Below, piece by piece: positions 37,864-47,959 of a stretch of DNA of 64,000 nucleotides; within the stretch, counting starts at the first letter, position 1, and each line of letters begins with the position of its first letter. This stretch comes from Clostridiaceae bacterium. GTDB lineage: Bacteria > Bacillota > Clostridia > DSM-8532. Both the position numbers and the translations under genes were made by a program. The stretch lies in contig JAAYFU010000031.1 in the NCBI GenBank assembly GCA_012728095.1, forward strand, positions 20,821 to 84,820, in the 5' to 3' direction. Below the pieces are notes generated by a model. It searched no databases, had not been told where the DNA came from, and was given only the letters and a program-made list of their open reading frames with translations.

Positions 37864-38232
37864 TTATTTCTTCTTGTTGGCAATAGTCTTTCTTGGGCCT
37901 TTACGGGTTCTCGCATTGGTCTTTGTTCTCTGACCACGAACCGGCAACCCCATTCTATGCCTAATTCCGCGATAACACCTTATATCTGTAAGGCGTTTTA
38001 TGTTAAGCGCAATCTCTCTCCTGAGATCACCCTCTACTGTGTATCCTTTTTCAATAGTGTCTCGGAGCTTCGCGATCTCATCATCGGTAAGATCACGCAC
38101 ACGTGTATCCGGGTTAATTCCCGTTTTTGCCAATATTTCATTTGAACGGGTCCTTCCTATCCCGAAGATATACGTAAGGCCGATTTCTACTCTTTTATCT
38201 CTTGGCAAGTCAACACCTGCAATACGAGCCAA
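37864..38232 (-). CDS. rpsM: Ribosomal protein S13
   Basis: S13 of the small-subunit head, contacting tRNA and the large subunit. The 122-residue protein begins with [21 protein letters not shown] and ends [21 protein letters not shown]. The initiator is TTG at 38232 with GGAGG upstream. The gap back to rpmJ is 201 bases, long for this operon. Confidence 0.98.
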   Translation of the reverse strand: MARIAGVDLPRDKRVEIGLTYIFGIGRTRSNEILAKTGINPDTRVRDLTDDEIAKLRDTIEKGYTVEGDLRREIALNIKRLTDIRCYRGIRHRMGLPVRGQRTKTNARTRKGPRKTIANKKK

Positions 38233-38327
38233 ATTACTACACCTCCGATTGGTATCTGTCTAACTTTTCAGTATTTTCAGATTCTTTACAATTTTGAACA
38301 TCTATAATAAAAACTCTCCTACTTTTT

Positions 38328-38422
38328 CATGACAAATATTCATTTGTCATGACCAGCCGCTTTTCAGAGAATTTGTATACCAGATAACATGTATGCAACC
38401 GGCAGGAGCATTAAGCTGCCGG
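38328..38422 (-). promoter_or_regulatory. Structured rpmJ-rpsM spacer
   Basis: Two inverted repeats: CCGGCAG / CTGCCGG (38399-38422) and an 11-bp stem TCATGACAAAT-like with loop ATTC (38328-38351 plus one flanking pair). Neither has a T-run, so they are not typical terminators. The position upstream of rpsM is where the alpha-operon S4 leader sits in E. coli; a regulatory leader is possible. Confidence 0.4.
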
Positions 38423-38433
38423 CTGCTATGTTA

Positions 38434-38547
38434 TTAACCTTGTCTTTGTTTATGCTTCGGGTTTTCGCATATAACCATAACCCGTCTTTTTCTGCGGATA
38501 ATCTTGCATTTCTCGCAAATTCTTTTAACTGATGGTTTTACCTTCAT
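38434..38547 (-). CDS. rpmJ: Ribosomal protein L36
   Basis: Too short for the ORF track. The minus-strand ATG at 38547 gives 37 residues, [20 protein letters not shown]... ending KHKQRQG, the full L36 sequence. Zinc ligands (CEKC, C and H) make it the C+ form. AGGAGG-like GGAGGGTCA lies just upstream. It sits between infA and rpsM as expected. Confidence 0.98.
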   Translation of the reverse strand: MKVKPSVKRICEKCKIIRRKRRVMVICENPKHKQRQG

Positions 38548-38580
38548 GATTGACCCTCCTGTCATCTATGCCTTCCCGAT

Positions 38581-38799
38581 TTACTTGCCTCTCCATGTGA
38601 TACGTCCGCGAGAAAGGTCATACGTTGACATTTCAACTGTCACCTTATCGCCCGGAAGAATACGGATGTAATTCATTCTAAGTTTACCCGATATATGAGC
38701 AAGAATTACATGACCATTCTCGAGCTGAACCTTAAAATTCGCATTTGGAAGGGCTTCCAATACCGAACCTTCAAGTTCAATTACGTCTTCCTTTGACAA
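38581..38799 (-). CDS. infA: Translation initiation factor IF-1
   Basis: IF-1 blocks the ribosomal A site during initiation. The 72-residue OB-fold protein reads [25 protein letters not shown]...GRITWRGK, the usual length and ends. The initiator is TTG at 38799 with GAGGGGG seven bases upstream. It lies between the KOW gene and rpmJ. Confidence 0.98.
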   Translation of the reverse strand: MSKEDVIELEGSVLEALPNANFKVQLENGHVILAHISGKLRMNYIRILPGDKVTVEMSTYDLSRGRITWRGK

Positions 38800-38825
38800 T
38801 CCAATACCCCCTCGCTTACTGTATG

Positions 38826-39137
38826 CTAATCGTTATTTTTAGTCAAATAATTGTTTATAGCTTTCTGAAGATCAGCATTAAGCAACTTCTTCTTCATCTC
38901 AACCAAAGCTTTGATTTCCTCAGCTGTACTGTTAGTTATATTCAGATGTTTGAGCTTCTTTTTCTTAGGGTTTTCAACCCGTCTGTATTCGCCATCCGCA
39001 ATCAAGACATGCTGGTCATCATATATACCTATGATTATAAACAGTCTGCCCTTGTCTCTGCCTGATTTTGACCAGGCATAACGACCTATTACCGTATCCA
39101 AGTATTCTTCCCCTATCCTGATTTTTAATAAAGTCAT
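38826..39137 (-). CDS. KOW-domain RNA-binding protein (L14e/L6e-like)
   Basis: A 103-residue protein with an N-terminal KOW-like barrel ([25 protein letters not shown], then [22 protein letters not shown]) and a helical tail. Proteins of this type between map and infA are common in Clostridia and resemble eukaryotic and archaeal L14e/L27e. A ribosome or RNA-binding role is inferred. No good ribosome binding site is seen in front of its ATG, so it may be translated weakly. Confidence 0.85.
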   Translation of the reverse strand: MTLLKIRIGEEYLDTVIGRYAWSKSGRDKGRLFIIIGIYDDQHVLIADGEYRRVENPKKKKLKHLNITNSTAEEIKALVEMKKKLLNADLQKAINNYLTKNND

Positions 39138-39170
39138 AATAGACGAAAAATGCTTAATCTCACGCTTTGA

Positions 39171-39190
39171 GGCTTTTTTGCAAAAAAGCC
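39171..39190. repeat. 20-bp perfect palindrome in map-KOW gap
   Basis: GGCTTTTTTGCAAAAAAGCC is self-complementary. The T-run is inside the stem, so it is not a standard terminator; the surrounding 126-base gap has no ORF. Confidence 0.5.
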
Positions 39191-39263
39191 AACAACTGCG
39201 CCAATTATATATTTTATAACAATTTTAAGTCTATTTCAAGATTATTGACTTATTTTCTTGATA

Positions 39264-40031
39264 TTAATATAATCTGGTCAATATTTCCGGACCATTTGGC
39301 GTAATTGCAATTGTATTTTCGTAATGAGCCGATAATTTCCCGTCGGCTGTAACGACAGTCCATTGATCATCCAGGACTTTCACGCGCCATGTACCCATGT
39401 TAATCATCGGTTCTATGGCAAGTGTCATTCCGTTTGACAATCTTACGCCTTTTTCGCGGGTAGCGTAATTAGGAACTTGTGGTTCTTCATGCATTTCCGT
39501 TCCTATACCATGACCCACAAAATCGCGGACGACACTATAACCTTTTCCTTCGGCATATTCCTGGATGGCTGTCGATATATCTTTTATCCTGTTGCCTTCG
39601 ACAGCTTTCTCCATTCCGCGCTTAAATGCCTCCTCGGTATGAAGAATCAAATCTCTGGCTTCCTGAGAAACATTACCAACCGGGAACGTTCTTGCCGCAT
39701 CACCGTGATAACCGCCAAAAACAGCTCCTACATCAATGCTGATAATGTCTCCTTCTTTTAATACCGTATTACCAGGAATTCCGTGTATTACCACATTATT
39801 GACCGACGTGCATATTGAACCTGGAAAATCCATACCGCCGTATGCGTTAGGAAACCCCTTAAAAGACGGTATAGCGCCTTCCCTGGTAATAATTATTTCA
39901 GCCTCTTTGTCAAGTTCAATAGTTGTTATTCCCGGCTCGATCAATTCTGCCATCCGTTTCAGGACTAAAGCCACTATTTCGCCCGCTCGTCTCATTTTAT
40001 CCAACTCGCGTTGAGATTTAATGACAATCAT
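39264..40031 (-). CDS. map: Methionine aminopeptidase type I
   Basis: Removes the initiator methionine from nascent proteins. The 255-residue protein shows the metal ligands in IDVGAVFGGYHGDAARTF (Asp, Asp), VGHGIGTEMHEEP (His), MTLAIEPM (Glu) and HYENTIAIT (Glu). No N-terminal zinc-finger extension, so it is the short bacterial type Ia. Located between adk and the KOW gene, as in Firmicutes. Confidence 0.98.
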   Translation of the reverse strand: MIVIKSQRELDKMRRAGEIVALVLKRMAELIEPGITTIELDKEAEIIITREGAIPSFKGFPNAYGGMDFPGSICTSVNNVVIHGIPGNTVLKEGDIISIDVGAVFGGYHGDAARTFPVGNVSQEARDLILHTEEAFKRGMEKAVEGNRIKDISTAIQEYAEGKGYSVVRDFVGHGIGTEMHEEPQVPNYATREKGVRLSNGMTLAIEPMINMGTWRVKVLDDQWTVVTADGKLSAHYENTIAITPNGPEILTRLY

Positions 40032-40051
40032 TTCAATCCTCTTATTCCAAT

Positions 40052-40696
40052 CTATTTGTTTTGCAAGCTGTCCAATATCTCCCGCGTGGTAACCTCAATC
40101 GGTTTAGAACCGTCAAAATTCTTAAGCAGACCTTTCTTTTGATAATAATCTACCAACGGGCTGGTTTGTTGATGATAGGTCTTAAGTCTCTCTTTTATAG
40201 TTTCTTCCTTATCGTCATCCCTTATATAAAGAGAATTGTTGCAGACATCACAGATCCCTTCAACCTTCGGCGGATTGTTTTTAATGTGATATGTCCTGCC
40301 GCAGGAACACATCCTTCTTCCGGACAACCTATTTATAATTACGTCGTCATCCACCGTAATGTTTATTACAGCTTCAATTTTCCTGCCGAATTTTTCAAGC
40401 ATCTCGTCAAACATCAGTGCCTGAGGAATTGTTCTTGGAAAGCCGTCCATAATGAATCCAGGCTCGCAGTCTTTTTCATTTAATCTGCTTGCCACAATAT
40501 CGACAGTTACATCGTCCGGAACAAGCTTTCCTGCATCAATATAACTTTTTGCCAGTAAACCGAGGTCTGTTCCGCCTTTGATATGAGCCCTGAAAATATC
40601 TCCTGTTGAGATGTGAGGTATTTTCAAAGTAGCCGACAAAACAGCTGCCTGAGTACCTTTACCTGCGCCCGGCGGACCTAAAAGTATGATTCTCAT
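40052..40696 (-). CDS. adk: Adenylate kinase
   Basis: Interconverts AMP, ADP and ATP. The 214-residue long-form enzyme has P-loop GPPGAGKGTQA at the start, AMP-site ISTGDIFRAHI and DGFPRT, and a zinc-binding LID (CSCGRTYH...CDVC), typical of Gram-positive Adk. It begins after a 168-base gap from secY that contains a repeat remnant and a hairpin. Confidence 0.98.
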   Translation of the reverse strand: MRIILLGPPGAGKGTQAAVLSATLKIPHISTGDIFRAHIKGGTDLGLLAKSYIDAGKLVPDDVTVDIVASRLNEKDCEPGFIMDGFPRTIPQALMFDEMLEKFGRKIEAVINITVDDDVIINRLSGRRMCSCGRTYHIKNNPPKVEGICDVCNNSLYIRDDDKEETIKERLKTYHQQTSPLVDYYQKKGLLKNFDGSKPIEVTTREILDSLQNK

Positions 40697-40744
40697 AATA
40701 TCTTCCTCAATAACCTATATTAATTACAATTTAACCAATTGAAT

Positions 40745-40846
40745 GGTTCGCTTACGCTCAGAATGACAAAATACCGCCGTCTCCAACCTCTAACTTCCGA
40801 CCTCTATTTGGGGTACAAAAGCGGATGGGACCGAAATCATCCGCTT
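40745..40846. repeat. Repeat copy D and hairpin between secY and adk
   Basis: GTTCGCTTACGCTCAGAATGAC (40746 on) is one unit of the dispersed repeat family. The shared CTCCAACCTCTAACTTCC follows at 40783. Then AAGCGGATG / CATCCGCTT (40819-40846) forms a 9-bp stem 19 bases past the secY stop, with TTTTGT after it on minus: a possible weak terminator inside the operon. Confidence 0.7.
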
Positions 40847-40864
40847 AAGTACCATCAATTTTTA

Positions 40865-42154
40865 TTATTCAAGAAAACCTTTATAATGTCTCATCATCAG
40901 CTGTGCTTCTATTTGTTCAGCCGTTTCAAGAGCTACACCCACCATAATCAGCAGTGAAGTTCCTCCAAACCCTATCGGCACCCCTGTTAAAATCTGCATT
41001 AAGGATGGGAGTACGGTTATTATTGCCAGGAAGAATGCTCCGAACCACGTAATGCGGTTAAGAACCTTGGCGATGTAATCGCTTGTTGGTTTTCCCGGAC
41101 GGATTCCCGGTATAAAACCACCGTTCTTACGTACATTATTGGCAACTTCTATTGGATTAAACGCCATTATGGTATAGAAGAACGTAAAGAATATAACAAG
41201 TAACGCCATTACCACCATATACAACGGATTTGAACTGAAATCTCTCAGGCTGATCAGGAACTTGTTTGTTGTATTCGGTGCTACAAGGCCTATAATTGTC
41301 GGAATGAAAGCCAGGATGGATGAAGCGAAAATAATCGGCATAACTCCGGCCAAATTAACCTTAATCGGTATATGAGTGCTTTGACCACCATACATTTTAC
41401 GCCCTACAACACGCTTTGCATACTGTACCGGTATTCTTCTTTCTGCCTGAGTTACAAAAATTACGAATACCACTACCACAATAAACATCAATACAATTCC
41501 CAGCATTATAAGCACGCCAACTGCAAGACGTCCTTCGCTCGCATATGCCCTGACTATATTATAGAGTGTACTAAACGCTCTCGGGCCTCTGGAAATAATG
41601 TTAACAAAAATAATAAGCGAAATACCATTTCCAATGCCATACTCATTAATCTGTTCACCCAGCCACATTATGAAAGCTGTTCCTGCTGTCAGTGATAAAG
41701 TTATGGTAAGATATGACAACATGCCGTGTCTTGTTATTGCATTTCTAAAACCAATATACATAAAGGTCGCCTGCAGGAAGCCCAATATAACTGCGCCGTA
41801 TCTTACCCATTGAGCCAGCTTCTTTCTTCCTTCTTCGCCTTCTTTCTGCATTCTTTCAAGGGCAGGAATGGCGACTGTCAGGAGTTGAACTATAATAGAG
41901 GCATTAATATACGGTGTTATTGACATTGCGAATATACTGGCATTTTCGAAAGCGCCGCCGCCTATTATGTTCATGAAACCAAAAAGCCCGCCTGCCTGGC
42001 TGGCCATGCCGGCAAGGACACTTTTGTCCATACCGGGGATGGGTACATAAACTCCTAAACGATATACCAACAGCAACAGAAATGTTGCAATTAATTTCTT
42101 CCTTATATCAACAACACGCCAAGCGCTTTTAATAGGGGCGAAGATACTCTCCAT
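40865..42154 (-). CDS. secY: Protein translocase subunit SecY
   Basis: Main pore of the Sec translocon in the cytoplasmic membrane. The 429-residue protein has ten predicted membrane segments and the family landmarks PIPGMDKS, GIGNGISLIIF, GRKMYGGQSTHIPIKVN and NGGFIPGIRPG. It begins one base past the rplO stop (TAGGATG), so the two are coupled. A secondary SecA-type factor is not in the window. Confidence 0.98.
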   Translation of the reverse strand: MESIFAPIKSAWRVVDIRKKLIATFLLLLVYRLGVYVPIPGMDKSVLAGMASQAGGLFGFMNIIGGGAFENASIFAMSITPYINASIIVQLLTVAIPALERMQKEGEEGRKKLAQWVRYGAVILGFLQATFMYIGFRNAITRHGMLSYLTITLSLTAGTAFIMWLGEQINEYGIGNGISLIIFVNIISRGPRAFSTLYNIVRAYASEGRLAVGVLIMLGIVLMFIVVVVFVIFVTQAERRIPVQYAKRVVGRKMYGGQSTHIPIKVNLAGVMPIIFASSILAFIPTIIGLVAPNTTNKFLISLRDFSSNPLYMVVMALLVIFFTFFYTIMAFNPIEVANNVRKNGGFIPGIRPGKPTSDYIAKVLNRITWFGAFFLAIITVLPSLMQILTGVPIGFGGTSLLIMVGVALETAEQIEAQLMMRHYKGFLE

Positions 42155-42155
42155 C

Positions 42156-42605
42156 CTAAATCACCTCAGCCTTTCCTCCTAAAGCTTCTATCTTTTCGGC
42201 AGCTGTCTTTGTGAATCTGGCAGCTTTGACAGTAAGCTTTTTAGTAAGGGTACCGTTCCCAAGAACGACAATTCCGTCATTGACTTTGCTGATAATGCCA
42301 TTTTCTTTTAACAGTTCCGCAGTAACTTCGGTGCCGTTTTCAAAACACTCAAGATCTGAAAGCTTAACTTCCGTATATTTTTTCCTGAACTCGTAGTTAT
42401 TGAAACCTCTCTTTGGTATTCTTCTGAATAGCGGCATCTGCCCGCCTTCAAAACCGGGTCTTACACCACCGCCTGATCTGGCGTTTTGACCTTTGTGGCC
42501 TCTGCCTGCGGTTTTGCCGTTTCCTGAACCGATTCCTCTTCCTTTGCGCTTTGGAGCCTGTTTAGGTGCTCCCGGTTTTAATTCATACAGGTTCACTGGT
42601 TGCAC
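42156..42605 (-). CDS. rplO: Ribosomal protein L15
   Basis: L15, a late-assembly protein of the large subunit. The 149-residue protein shows [25 protein letters not shown] and [11 protein letters not shown]. Length and C-terminus (ALGGKAEVI) are normal. It follows rpmD by five bases. Confidence 0.98.
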   Translation of the reverse strand: MQPVNLYELKPGAPKQAPKRKGRGIGSGNGKTAGRGHKGQNARSGGGVRPGFEGGQMPLFRRIPKRGFNNYEFRKKYTEVKLSDLECFENGTEVTAELLKENGIISKVNDGIVVLGNGTLTKKLTVKAARFTKTAAEKIEALGGKAEVI

Positions 42606-42610
42606 CTCCT

Positions 42611-42790
42611 TTATATTTCTTCAACTTCAACCAGGTGTGATACTTTATTGATCATACCACGTATCTGGGCGTTGTCTTTCTGTATAACGCTTTGCCCTAT
42701 TTTGCGAAGACCAAGGGCAATTACAGTAGCCTTCTGATCTTCTTTGGATGCTATTGTACTCTTCTTTAGAGTTATTTTCAAATTGCCCAT
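42611..42790 (-). CDS. rpmD: Ribosomal protein L30
   Basis: Missing from the ORF track because of its size. The minus-strand ATG at 42790 gives 59 residues: [20 protein letters not shown]..., with [10 protein letters not shown] and a final HLVEVEEI, the usual L30 form. AGGTAGC lies upstream. It lies between rpsE and rplO as in other Firmicutes. Confidence 0.97.
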   Translation of the reverse strand: MGNLKITLKKSTIASKEDQKATVIALGLRKIGQSVIQKDNAQIRGMINKVSHLVEVEEI

Positions 42791-42802
42791 GAAAGCTACC
42801 TC

Positions 42803-43303
42803 CTATCCTAAGATTTCCTCAACGGTTTTGCCTCTTAGCTTCGCTACCGTTTCTACCGTCTTTAACTGGGAAAGACCGTCTATAGTAGCGCGAACCATAT
42901 TTGTCGGATTATTTGAGCCTAATGATTTCGTATATATATCACTGATTCCGGCAAGCTCCAGGACCGCTCTGACAGGCCCGCCGGCAATAACACCGGTACC
43001 TTCCTTGCCTGGTTTCAGCAATACCTTTCCTGCTCCGAATTCCCCTATTGCCTCATGAGGAATCGTGGTTCCAACCCTTGGAACAAAAATAAGGTTCTTC
43101 TTTGCATCCTCTATTCCTTTACGAATAGCATCCGGAATTTCTGTAGCTTTCCCACTTCCTACTCCTACATGACCGTTTTCATCTCCAACCACAACAAGTG
43201 CGCTGAATCTGAAGTTCCTACCACCTTTAACGACCTTGGTGACACGACCGATATTCACAACCTTTTCTTTAAGGTCCAGAGTGCTTGGATCAATTTTCTG
43301 CAA
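42803..43303 (-). CDS. rpsE: Ribosomal protein S5
   Basis: S5, which affects decoding fidelity and helps unwind mRNA. The 166-residue protein has [21 protein letters not shown], then [26 protein letters not shown] and [18 protein letters not shown]. The start is TTG at 43303 with AGGAGGGG upstream. Sits between rplR and rpmD. Confidence 0.98.
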   Translation of the reverse strand: MQKIDPSTLDLKEKVVNIGRVTKVVKGGRNFRFSALVVVGDENGHVGVGSGKATEIPDAIRKGIEDAKKNLIFVPRVGTTIPHEAIGEFGAGKVLLKPGKEGTGVIAGGPVRAVLELAGISDIYTKSLGSNNPTNMVRATIDGLSQLKTVETVAKLRGKTVEEILG

Positions 43304-43334
43304 TTTGTTCCCCTCCTTTTACTTTAGGATGTGA

Positions 43335-43703
43335 TCAAAACTCAAGCCCGGCTTCTCTGGCGCCGTCTGCGAGTTCCTTTACTCTTCCGTGATAAAGATA
43401 GCCGCCTCTGTCAAAGACAACGTTCTTAATACCCTTTTCGATCGCTTTTGTCGCGATAAGCTTTCCTACCTCTCTTGCGGCTTCTTTATTACCGGTATAA
43501 TTCAGCTTTCCTTTGAGAGCTTCATCCAAAGTGGAAGCTGCAACCAGAGTGGTGCTGCTAACATCATCGATAATCTGGGCATATATATGTTTTGAACTCC
43601 TAAAGACACAAAGGCGAGGTCTTTCCGGGGTACCTTTTATTTTTTTGCGAACTCGCGCATGCTTACGGAGTCTGACCTTATTCTTATCAATAGGCTTAAT
43701 CAT
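43335..43703 (-). CDS. rplR: Ribosomal protein L18
   Basis: L18 binds 5S rRNA. The 122-residue protein shows [24 protein letters not shown] and the C-terminal [26 protein letters not shown], the full family pattern. It follows rplF by 20 bases. Confidence 0.98.
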   Translation of the reverse strand: MIKPIDKNKVRLRKHARVRKKIKGTPERPRLCVFRSSKHIYAQIIDDVSSTTLVAASTLDEALKGKLNYTGNKEAAREVGKLIATKAIEKGIKNVVFDRGGYLYHGRVKELADGAREAGLEF

Positions 43704-43723
43704 CTGACACTCACTCCTTTCAC

Positions 43724-44272
43724 TTAACCTTTGCCTTTAGCGCCGGCTTTGCCTTCCTTACGGATGACAACCTCATCAGAATATTTGATACCCTTGCCTT
43801 TATACGGTTCGGGTGGACGCTTTTTACGTATTTGTGCGGCAACTTCACCGACAAGCTGTTTATCCGCGCCCTTTACGATAATATTATTTGGAGAGGGCAC
43901 TTCAATTGTTATGCCATTTGGCTCTTCTATTTCAACCGGATGTGAGAATCCAATATTCAGAATAAGCTTTTTGCCTTGCTTCTGCGCTCTGAAACCTACA
44001 CCGGCAATTTCCAGACTTTTTTCAAATCCCTTTGTTACGCCAATTACCATGTTATTGATAAGCGAACGGGTAAGTCCGTGAAGAGCTCTGTTTTCCTTTT
44101 CATCATTAGGACGTTTAACAATTATTGTATTGCCTTCTTTTTCAATAGTCATGTTTTTGTGAAAGCTTGAGCTTAGAGTCCCTTTAGGCCCTTTAACCGT
44201 AATATTATTGCCGTCAAGCTTTACATCCACGCCTGCCGGTATTACAATCGGCATTCTTCCTATACGTGACAT
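43724..44272 (-). CDS. rplF: Ribosomal protein L6
   Basis: L6 of the large subunit, near the sarcin-ricin loop. The 182-residue protein starts [14 protein letters not shown] and carries the late motif [19 protein letters not shown]. Two tandem L6 repeats as expected. Preceded by an unusual 134-base gap from rpsH. Confidence 0.98.
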   Translation of the reverse strand: MSRIGRMPIVIPAGVDVKLDGNNITVKGPKGTLSSSFHKNMTIEKEGNTIIVKRPNDEKENRALHGLTRSLINNMVIGVTKGFEKSLEIAGVGFRAQKQGKKLILNIGFSHPVEIEEPNGITIEVPSPNNIIVKGADKQLVGEVAAQIRKKRPPEPYKGKGIKYSDEVVIRKEGKAGAKGKG

Positions 44273-44300
44273 AGTTTTTTAACCTCCAGTCCTTATATTG

Positions 44301-44335
44301 TGAGTGTTTAACCGCAAGCGGGACAAACACTTTTT
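44301..44335 (-). promoter_or_regulatory. Hairpin in rpsH-rplF spacer
   Basis: AGTGTTT ... CCGC-TT-GCGG ... AAACACT can fold on the minus strand within the 134-base spacer, the only sizeable gap of the spc section besides secY-adk. No T-run follows. It may be a processing or regulatory structure. Confidence 0.35.
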
Positions 44336-44406
44336 TCAGGAACTATTACATATACTTATTTAAAACCTGCTATTGACATATTAACGTCTATTTTTAAAGC
44401 AGTTTA

Positions 44407-44805
44407 TCACCATACGAATGCAAGAATTTCTCCGCCTATTCCGAGCTTTCTTGCAGCTTTATCAGTCATAACACCCTTGGATGTAGATATAATTGCTATG
44501 CCTAATCCGCCAAGAACCTTCGGAATATCGTCCTTCTGAGCATAAACTCTCAAACCGGGCTTGCTGATTCTTTTAATCCCGGTAATAACACTCTTCTTGT
44601 TATCCGTGTACTTGAGCGTTATCCTGATAATTCCCTGTTTTTTGTCGTCTATTTCAATAAAATCCTTGATATAACCCTCGTCAAGCAAAATCTTCGCAAT
44701 CTGCTTCTTAAGGTTTGATGCCGGAATATCCACAGTCTGATGTTTTGAATTTGCGGCATTCCTTATCCTAGTAAGCATATCTGCAATTACGTCCGTTGCA
44801 TGCAT
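44407..44805 (-). CDS. rpsH: Ribosomal protein S8
   Basis: S8 binds 16S rRNA and, in E. coli, represses the spc operon. The ORF track begins 16 codons too early; the family start is [17 protein letters not shown] at 44805. The C-terminal part has [42 protein letters not shown]. 132 residues. Confidence 0.98.
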   Translation of the reverse strand: MHATDVIADMLTRIRNAANSKHQTVDIPASNLKKQIAKILLDEGYIKDFIEIDDKKQGIIRITLKYTDNKKSVITGIKRISKPGLRVYAQKDDIPKVLGGLGIAIISTSKGVMTDKAARKLGIGGEILAFVW

Positions 44806-44830
44806 TATTACAGACCTCCTTTCGCTCCTC

Positions 44831-45016
44831 TTACCAGCTTGCCTTTTTAACACCTGGTATTTGGCCTTTATATGCTAAGTCTCTGAAGCAAAGACGGCAA
44901 ATGCCGAACTTCCTCATATATGCGTGAGGTCTGCCGCAGAGCTTGCAGCGATTATAATACCTGGTGGAAAACTTCGGCTTTCTTTGCTGCTTTATAATCA
45001 TGGACTTTTTAGCCAT
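44831..45016 (-). CDS. rpsN: Ribosomal protein S14, zinc type (type Z)
   Basis: A 61-residue short S14 with four zinc-ligand cysteines ([20 protein letters not shown]) and the end [11 protein letters not shown]. Type Z S14 is usual in Gram-positives; a zinc-free paralogue may be elsewhere. It lies between rplE and rpsH. Confidence 0.98.
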   Translation of the reverse strand: MAKKSMIIKQQRKPKFSTRYYNRCKLCGRPHAYMRKFGICRLCFRDLAYKGQIPGVKKASW

Positions 45017-45030
45017 ATCAATTACCTCCT

Positions 45031-45573
45031 TTAGCTCCTTCTGAACGGCATCCCGAGAAGTGTCAGCAATTCCTTTGCTTCTTCATCGGTCTTGGCTGTT
45101 GTAACAAATGTGATATCCATTCCATGGATCCTGTCAACCTTATCGTAGTCAATTTCCGGGAATATCAATTGTTCCTTTATACCCAGTGTAAAGTTGCCTC
45201 TGCCGTCAAAGGAATCGGGATTAACTCCTCTAAAGTCCCTAACTCTGGGAAGAGCTATATTAAATAATTTGTCAACAAACTCATACATGCGGTTACCGCG
45301 AAGTGTGGCCTTGCATCCTATGCTCATTCCTTCACGAACCTTAAATGCCGCAACTGATTTCTTCGCTTTTGTGACAACCGCTTTTTGCCCTGTAATCGCT
45401 GCTATCTCGTTTGCTGCTGTTTCAATGGCTTTGGGATTGTCCTTTACTTCTCCCACGCCCATATTGATTACTACTTTAACGAGCTTAGGAATCTGCATGG
45501 GTGATTTATAGTTAAACTTGCTCTGTAGAGCCGGCGCAACTTCATTTTTATACTTGTCAAGCAATCTTGGCAT
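45031..45573 (-). CDS. rplE: Ribosomal protein L5
   Basis: L5 binds 5S rRNA and contacts P-site tRNA. The 180-residue protein includes [44 protein letters not shown] and [23 protein letters not shown]. Normal length. Confidence 0.98.
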   Translation of the reverse strand: MPRLLDKYKNEVAPALQSKFNYKSPMQIPKLVKVVINMGVGEVKDNPKAIETAANEIAAITGQKAVVTKAKKSVAAFKVREGMSIGCKATLRGNRMYEFVDKLFNIALPRVRDFRGVNPDSFDGRGNFTLGIKEQLIFPEIDYDKVDRIHGMDITFVTTAKTDEEAKELLTLLGMPFRRS

Positions 45574-45595
45574 GTCTCGTCAACCTCCTTAAGGA

Positions 45596-45943
45596 TTACT
45601 CCTTACCTTTCCCGATTATGTCTATAACTGCATCGCATTTCTTACAGACTCGGGCTTTTGAACCGTTATCCAGGATTCTCTTACCGACTTTGGTAGGCCT
45701 TCCGCAATGTTTACAAATCAACATTACCTTAGCAGCATAAATCGGTGCTTCCTGATGGATAATTCCGCCTTCGTTTAACCCCTTGCTAGGATTTGGCTTA
45801 ACATGCTTTGAAATAATATTCACGCCCTCTACAAGAACCTTGCCCTCAGACGGTAGAACAGAAAGTACTTTCCCTTTCTTTCCGCCGTCCTTGCCATTCA
45901 AGACGTAAACCATATCACCTTTTTTGACGTGTACTTTGGCCAT
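45596..45943 (-). CDS. rplX: Ribosomal protein L24
   Basis: L24, early assembly protein with a KOW motif ([26 protein letters not shown]). The 115-residue protein has a C-terminal set of cysteines ([12 protein letters not shown]...ARVCKKC) that could bind zinc, as in several Gram-positives. It lies 18 bases after rplN. Confidence 0.98.
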   Translation of the reverse strand: MAKVHVKKGDMVYVLNGKDGGKKGKVLSVLPSEGKVLVEGVNIISKHVKPNPSKGLNEGGIIHQEAPIYAAKVMLICKHCGRPTKVGKRILDNGSKARVCKKCDAVIDIIGKGKE

Positions 45944-45961
45944 TTTGTCAAGCCTCCTTCC

Positions 45962-46330
45962 TTACAATACTTCCGGAGCCAAAGAGATGATCTTCATGTA
46001 ATTCTTGTCTCTTAATTCTCTCGCTACCGGACCAAAAATACGGGTTCCTCTCGGGCTTCCGTCCTCTTTCAGAATCACAGCCGCATTCTCGTCAAAACGG
46101 ATGGTTGAACCATCAGGTCTTTTTAATCCTTTCACACTTCTAACTATTACGGCTCTAACAACTTCGCCCTTTTTAACAACACCGCCGGGTGTTGCATTTT
46201 TAACCGAACAAACAATTACATCGCCGATATTGGCATATTTTCTTTTACTGCCACCCAGGACCTTAATACAATACAATTCCTTGGCGCCAGTGTTATCAGC
46301 AGATTTTAACCTGGTTTCTGCCTGAATCAT
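45962..46330 (-). CDS. rplN: Ribosomal protein L14
   Basis: L14 at the subunit interface. The 122-residue protein begins [22 protein letters not shown] and ends [11 protein letters not shown], the expected full length. Confidence 0.99.
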   Translation of the reverse strand: MIQAETRLKSADNTGAKELYCIKVLGGSKRKYANIGDVIVCSVKNATPGGVVKKGEVVRAVIVRSVKGLKRPDGSTIRFDENAAVILKEDGSPRGTRIFGPVARELRDKNYMKIISLAPEVL

Positions 46331-46345
46331 ATCCCAACGCCTCCT

Positions 46346-46603
46346 TTACTTCGCCTTCTCTATGATCTTGACCAGTCTCCATCTCTTTTCCTTACTTAAA
46401 GGTCTGGTTTCCATAACTAGTACACGATCGCCTATTTTGCATTCATTATTCTCATCGTGAGCTTTGAGTTTATAAGTCCTTTTTATGATCTTTTTAACCA
46501 AAGGATGTTTAACACTGTTTTCTACAGCCACTACAATAGTTTTATCCATTTTATCGCTTACGACTTTACCAATCCTGGTTTTTCTGTTACCTCTGTCTGC
46601 CAC
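46346..46603 (-). CDS. rpsQ: Ribosomal protein S17
   Basis: S17, a primary 16S rRNA-binding protein with an OB fold: [23 protein letters not shown] and [21 protein letters not shown]. The track starts at a TTG only one base after the AGGAGG site, too close. The GTG three codons on (46603) has ten-base spacing and matches the family start better. Confidence 0.95.
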   Translation of the reverse strand: MADRGNRKTRIGKVVSDKMDKTIVVAVENSVKHPLVKKIIKRTYKLKAHDENNECKIGDRVLVMETRPLSKEKRWRLVKIIEKAK

Positions 46604-46644
46604 GCGGAACAAACCTCCTTCCGGGTAAAACGGCTATAAGCCTC

Positions 46645-46857
46645 TTACTTTCTATTAATTCCAAGTTCCATTTCACGAATTATTGTTTTAACTCTTGCAA
46701 TATTTTTCTTACATTCCTTAAGTTTCATCGGATTCTCAAGCTGACTTGTAGCATGCTGGAATCTAAGTTTAAACAACTCGGCTTTCAGTTCATTGAGCTC
46801 CTGGTCAAGCTCTTCGCGTGTCTTTTCCCTAAGTGCTTTCAATTCAGACGCCTTCAT
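46645..46857 (-). CDS. rpmC: Ribosomal protein L29
   Basis: L29 lies near the peptide tunnel exit and contacts trigger factor and SRP. The 70-residue helical protein reads [47 protein letters not shown]. It overlaps the rplP stop by 14 bases, so translation is coupled. Confidence 0.97.
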   Translation of the reverse strand: MKASELKALREKTREELDQELNELKAELFKLRFQHATSQLENPMKLKECKKNIARVKTIIREMELGINRK

Positions 46858-47281
46858 TCTCTACACCTACCTCTTCCCCACGTGCAATTATTCTGCACTT
46901 CACGGGCAATTTGTGGGATGCAAGCCTCAATGCTTCTCTTGCTTGTTCCTCGGGTACCCCCGCGATTTCGAAGAGAACGCGTCCGGGCTTAACTACCGCT
47001 ACCCAGTACTCAGGAGAACCTTTACCGGAACCCATACGAGTCTCAGCGGGTTTCTTTGTAACCGGTTTATCCGGGAAAATCTTTATCCAGACATTTCCGC
47101 CCCTTCTTACAAAACGGGTCATAGCTATACGGGCGGCTTCAATCTGATTGCTGGTAATCCATGCCGGAGCCAGCGCCTGCAAACCAAATTCGCCATCCGA
47201 TACAACGTTACCACGCGTTGCTTTACCGGTCATACGACCTCTTTGAACTTTTCTATATTTAACCCTCTTCGGCATTAACAT
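46844..47281 (-). CDS. rplP: Ribosomal protein L16
   Basis: L16 organises the A site of the large subunit. The family start [19 protein letters not shown] is at 47281; the 18 codons added in the track overlap rpsC and are rejected. Later motifs: [24 protein letters not shown] and [28 protein letters not shown]. 145 residues. Confidence 0.98.
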   Translation of the reverse strand: MLMPKRVKYRKVQRGRMTGKATRGNVVSDGEFGLQALAPAWITSNQIEAARIAMTRFVRRGGNVWIKIFPDKPVTKKPAETRMGSGKGSPEYWVAVVKPGRVLFEIAGVPEEQAREALRLASHKLPVKCRIIARGEEVGVENEGV

Positions 47282-47282
47282 A

Positions 47283-47948
47283 TTACTTGTCTCCTCCTTC
47301 CTTTTTCTCCTTCTTTTTGGCGGGAAGGACTTCACCCTTATAAATCCAGACTTTAACGCCTATTTTACCATATGTGGTGTTTGCTTCAGCAAAACCATAG
47401 TCAATATCGGCGCGTAGTGTCTGGAGAGGAATCGTACCCTCTGCATAATGCTCAGTTCTAGCTATTTCCGCTCCGCCAAGTCTTCCTGATACCATGGTTT
47501 TAATACCCTTGGCACCAGCCTTCATAGTCCTTGACATTGCCTGTTTCATAGCACGGCGGAAAGAAACACGTTTCTCCAGCTGAGCGGCGATATTCTCTGC
47601 AACCAGTTGTGCAACCAAATCAGGGTTTTTAATTTCCGTGATATTAAGAAGCACACTCTTACCGGTCATTTTCTCCAGCTCTGCCCGAAGAGCTTCAATT
47701 CCTGCTCCCTGCTTTCCTATCACAATACCAGGCTTAGCGGTATGAATATTAATCTTGATCTTGTTTGCTGCACGTTCAATTTCAATCCTTGCAATACCTG
47801 CTATATAAAGCTTGTTTTTAATATACCTACGCAGCTTTACATCCTCAATCAGAAAACTGCTGAAGTCCTTGGAGCTGGCATACCATTTTGTATCCCAGTC
47901 TTTGATAATTCCTATTCTAAGTCCATGCGGATTTACTTTTTGGCCCAT
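47283..47948 (-). CDS. rpsC: Ribosomal protein S3
   Basis: S3 of the small subunit, part of the mRNA entry site. The 221-residue protein shows [24 protein letters not shown], the KH domain ([34 protein letters not shown]), and [22 protein letters not shown]. It ends one base before rplP. Confidence 0.99.
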   Translation of the reverse strand: MGQKVNPHGLRIGIIKDWDTKWYASSKDFSSFLIEDVKLRRYIKNKLYIAGIARIEIERAANKIKINIHTAKPGIVIGKQGAGIEALRAELEKMTGKSVLLNITEIKNPDLVAQLVAENIAAQLEKRVSFRRAMKQAMSRTMKAGAKGIKTMVSGRLGGAEIARTEHYAEGTIPLQTLRADIDYGFAEANTTYGKIGVKVWIYKGEVLPAKKKEKKEGGDK

Positions 47949-47959
47949 TTTACAACCTC

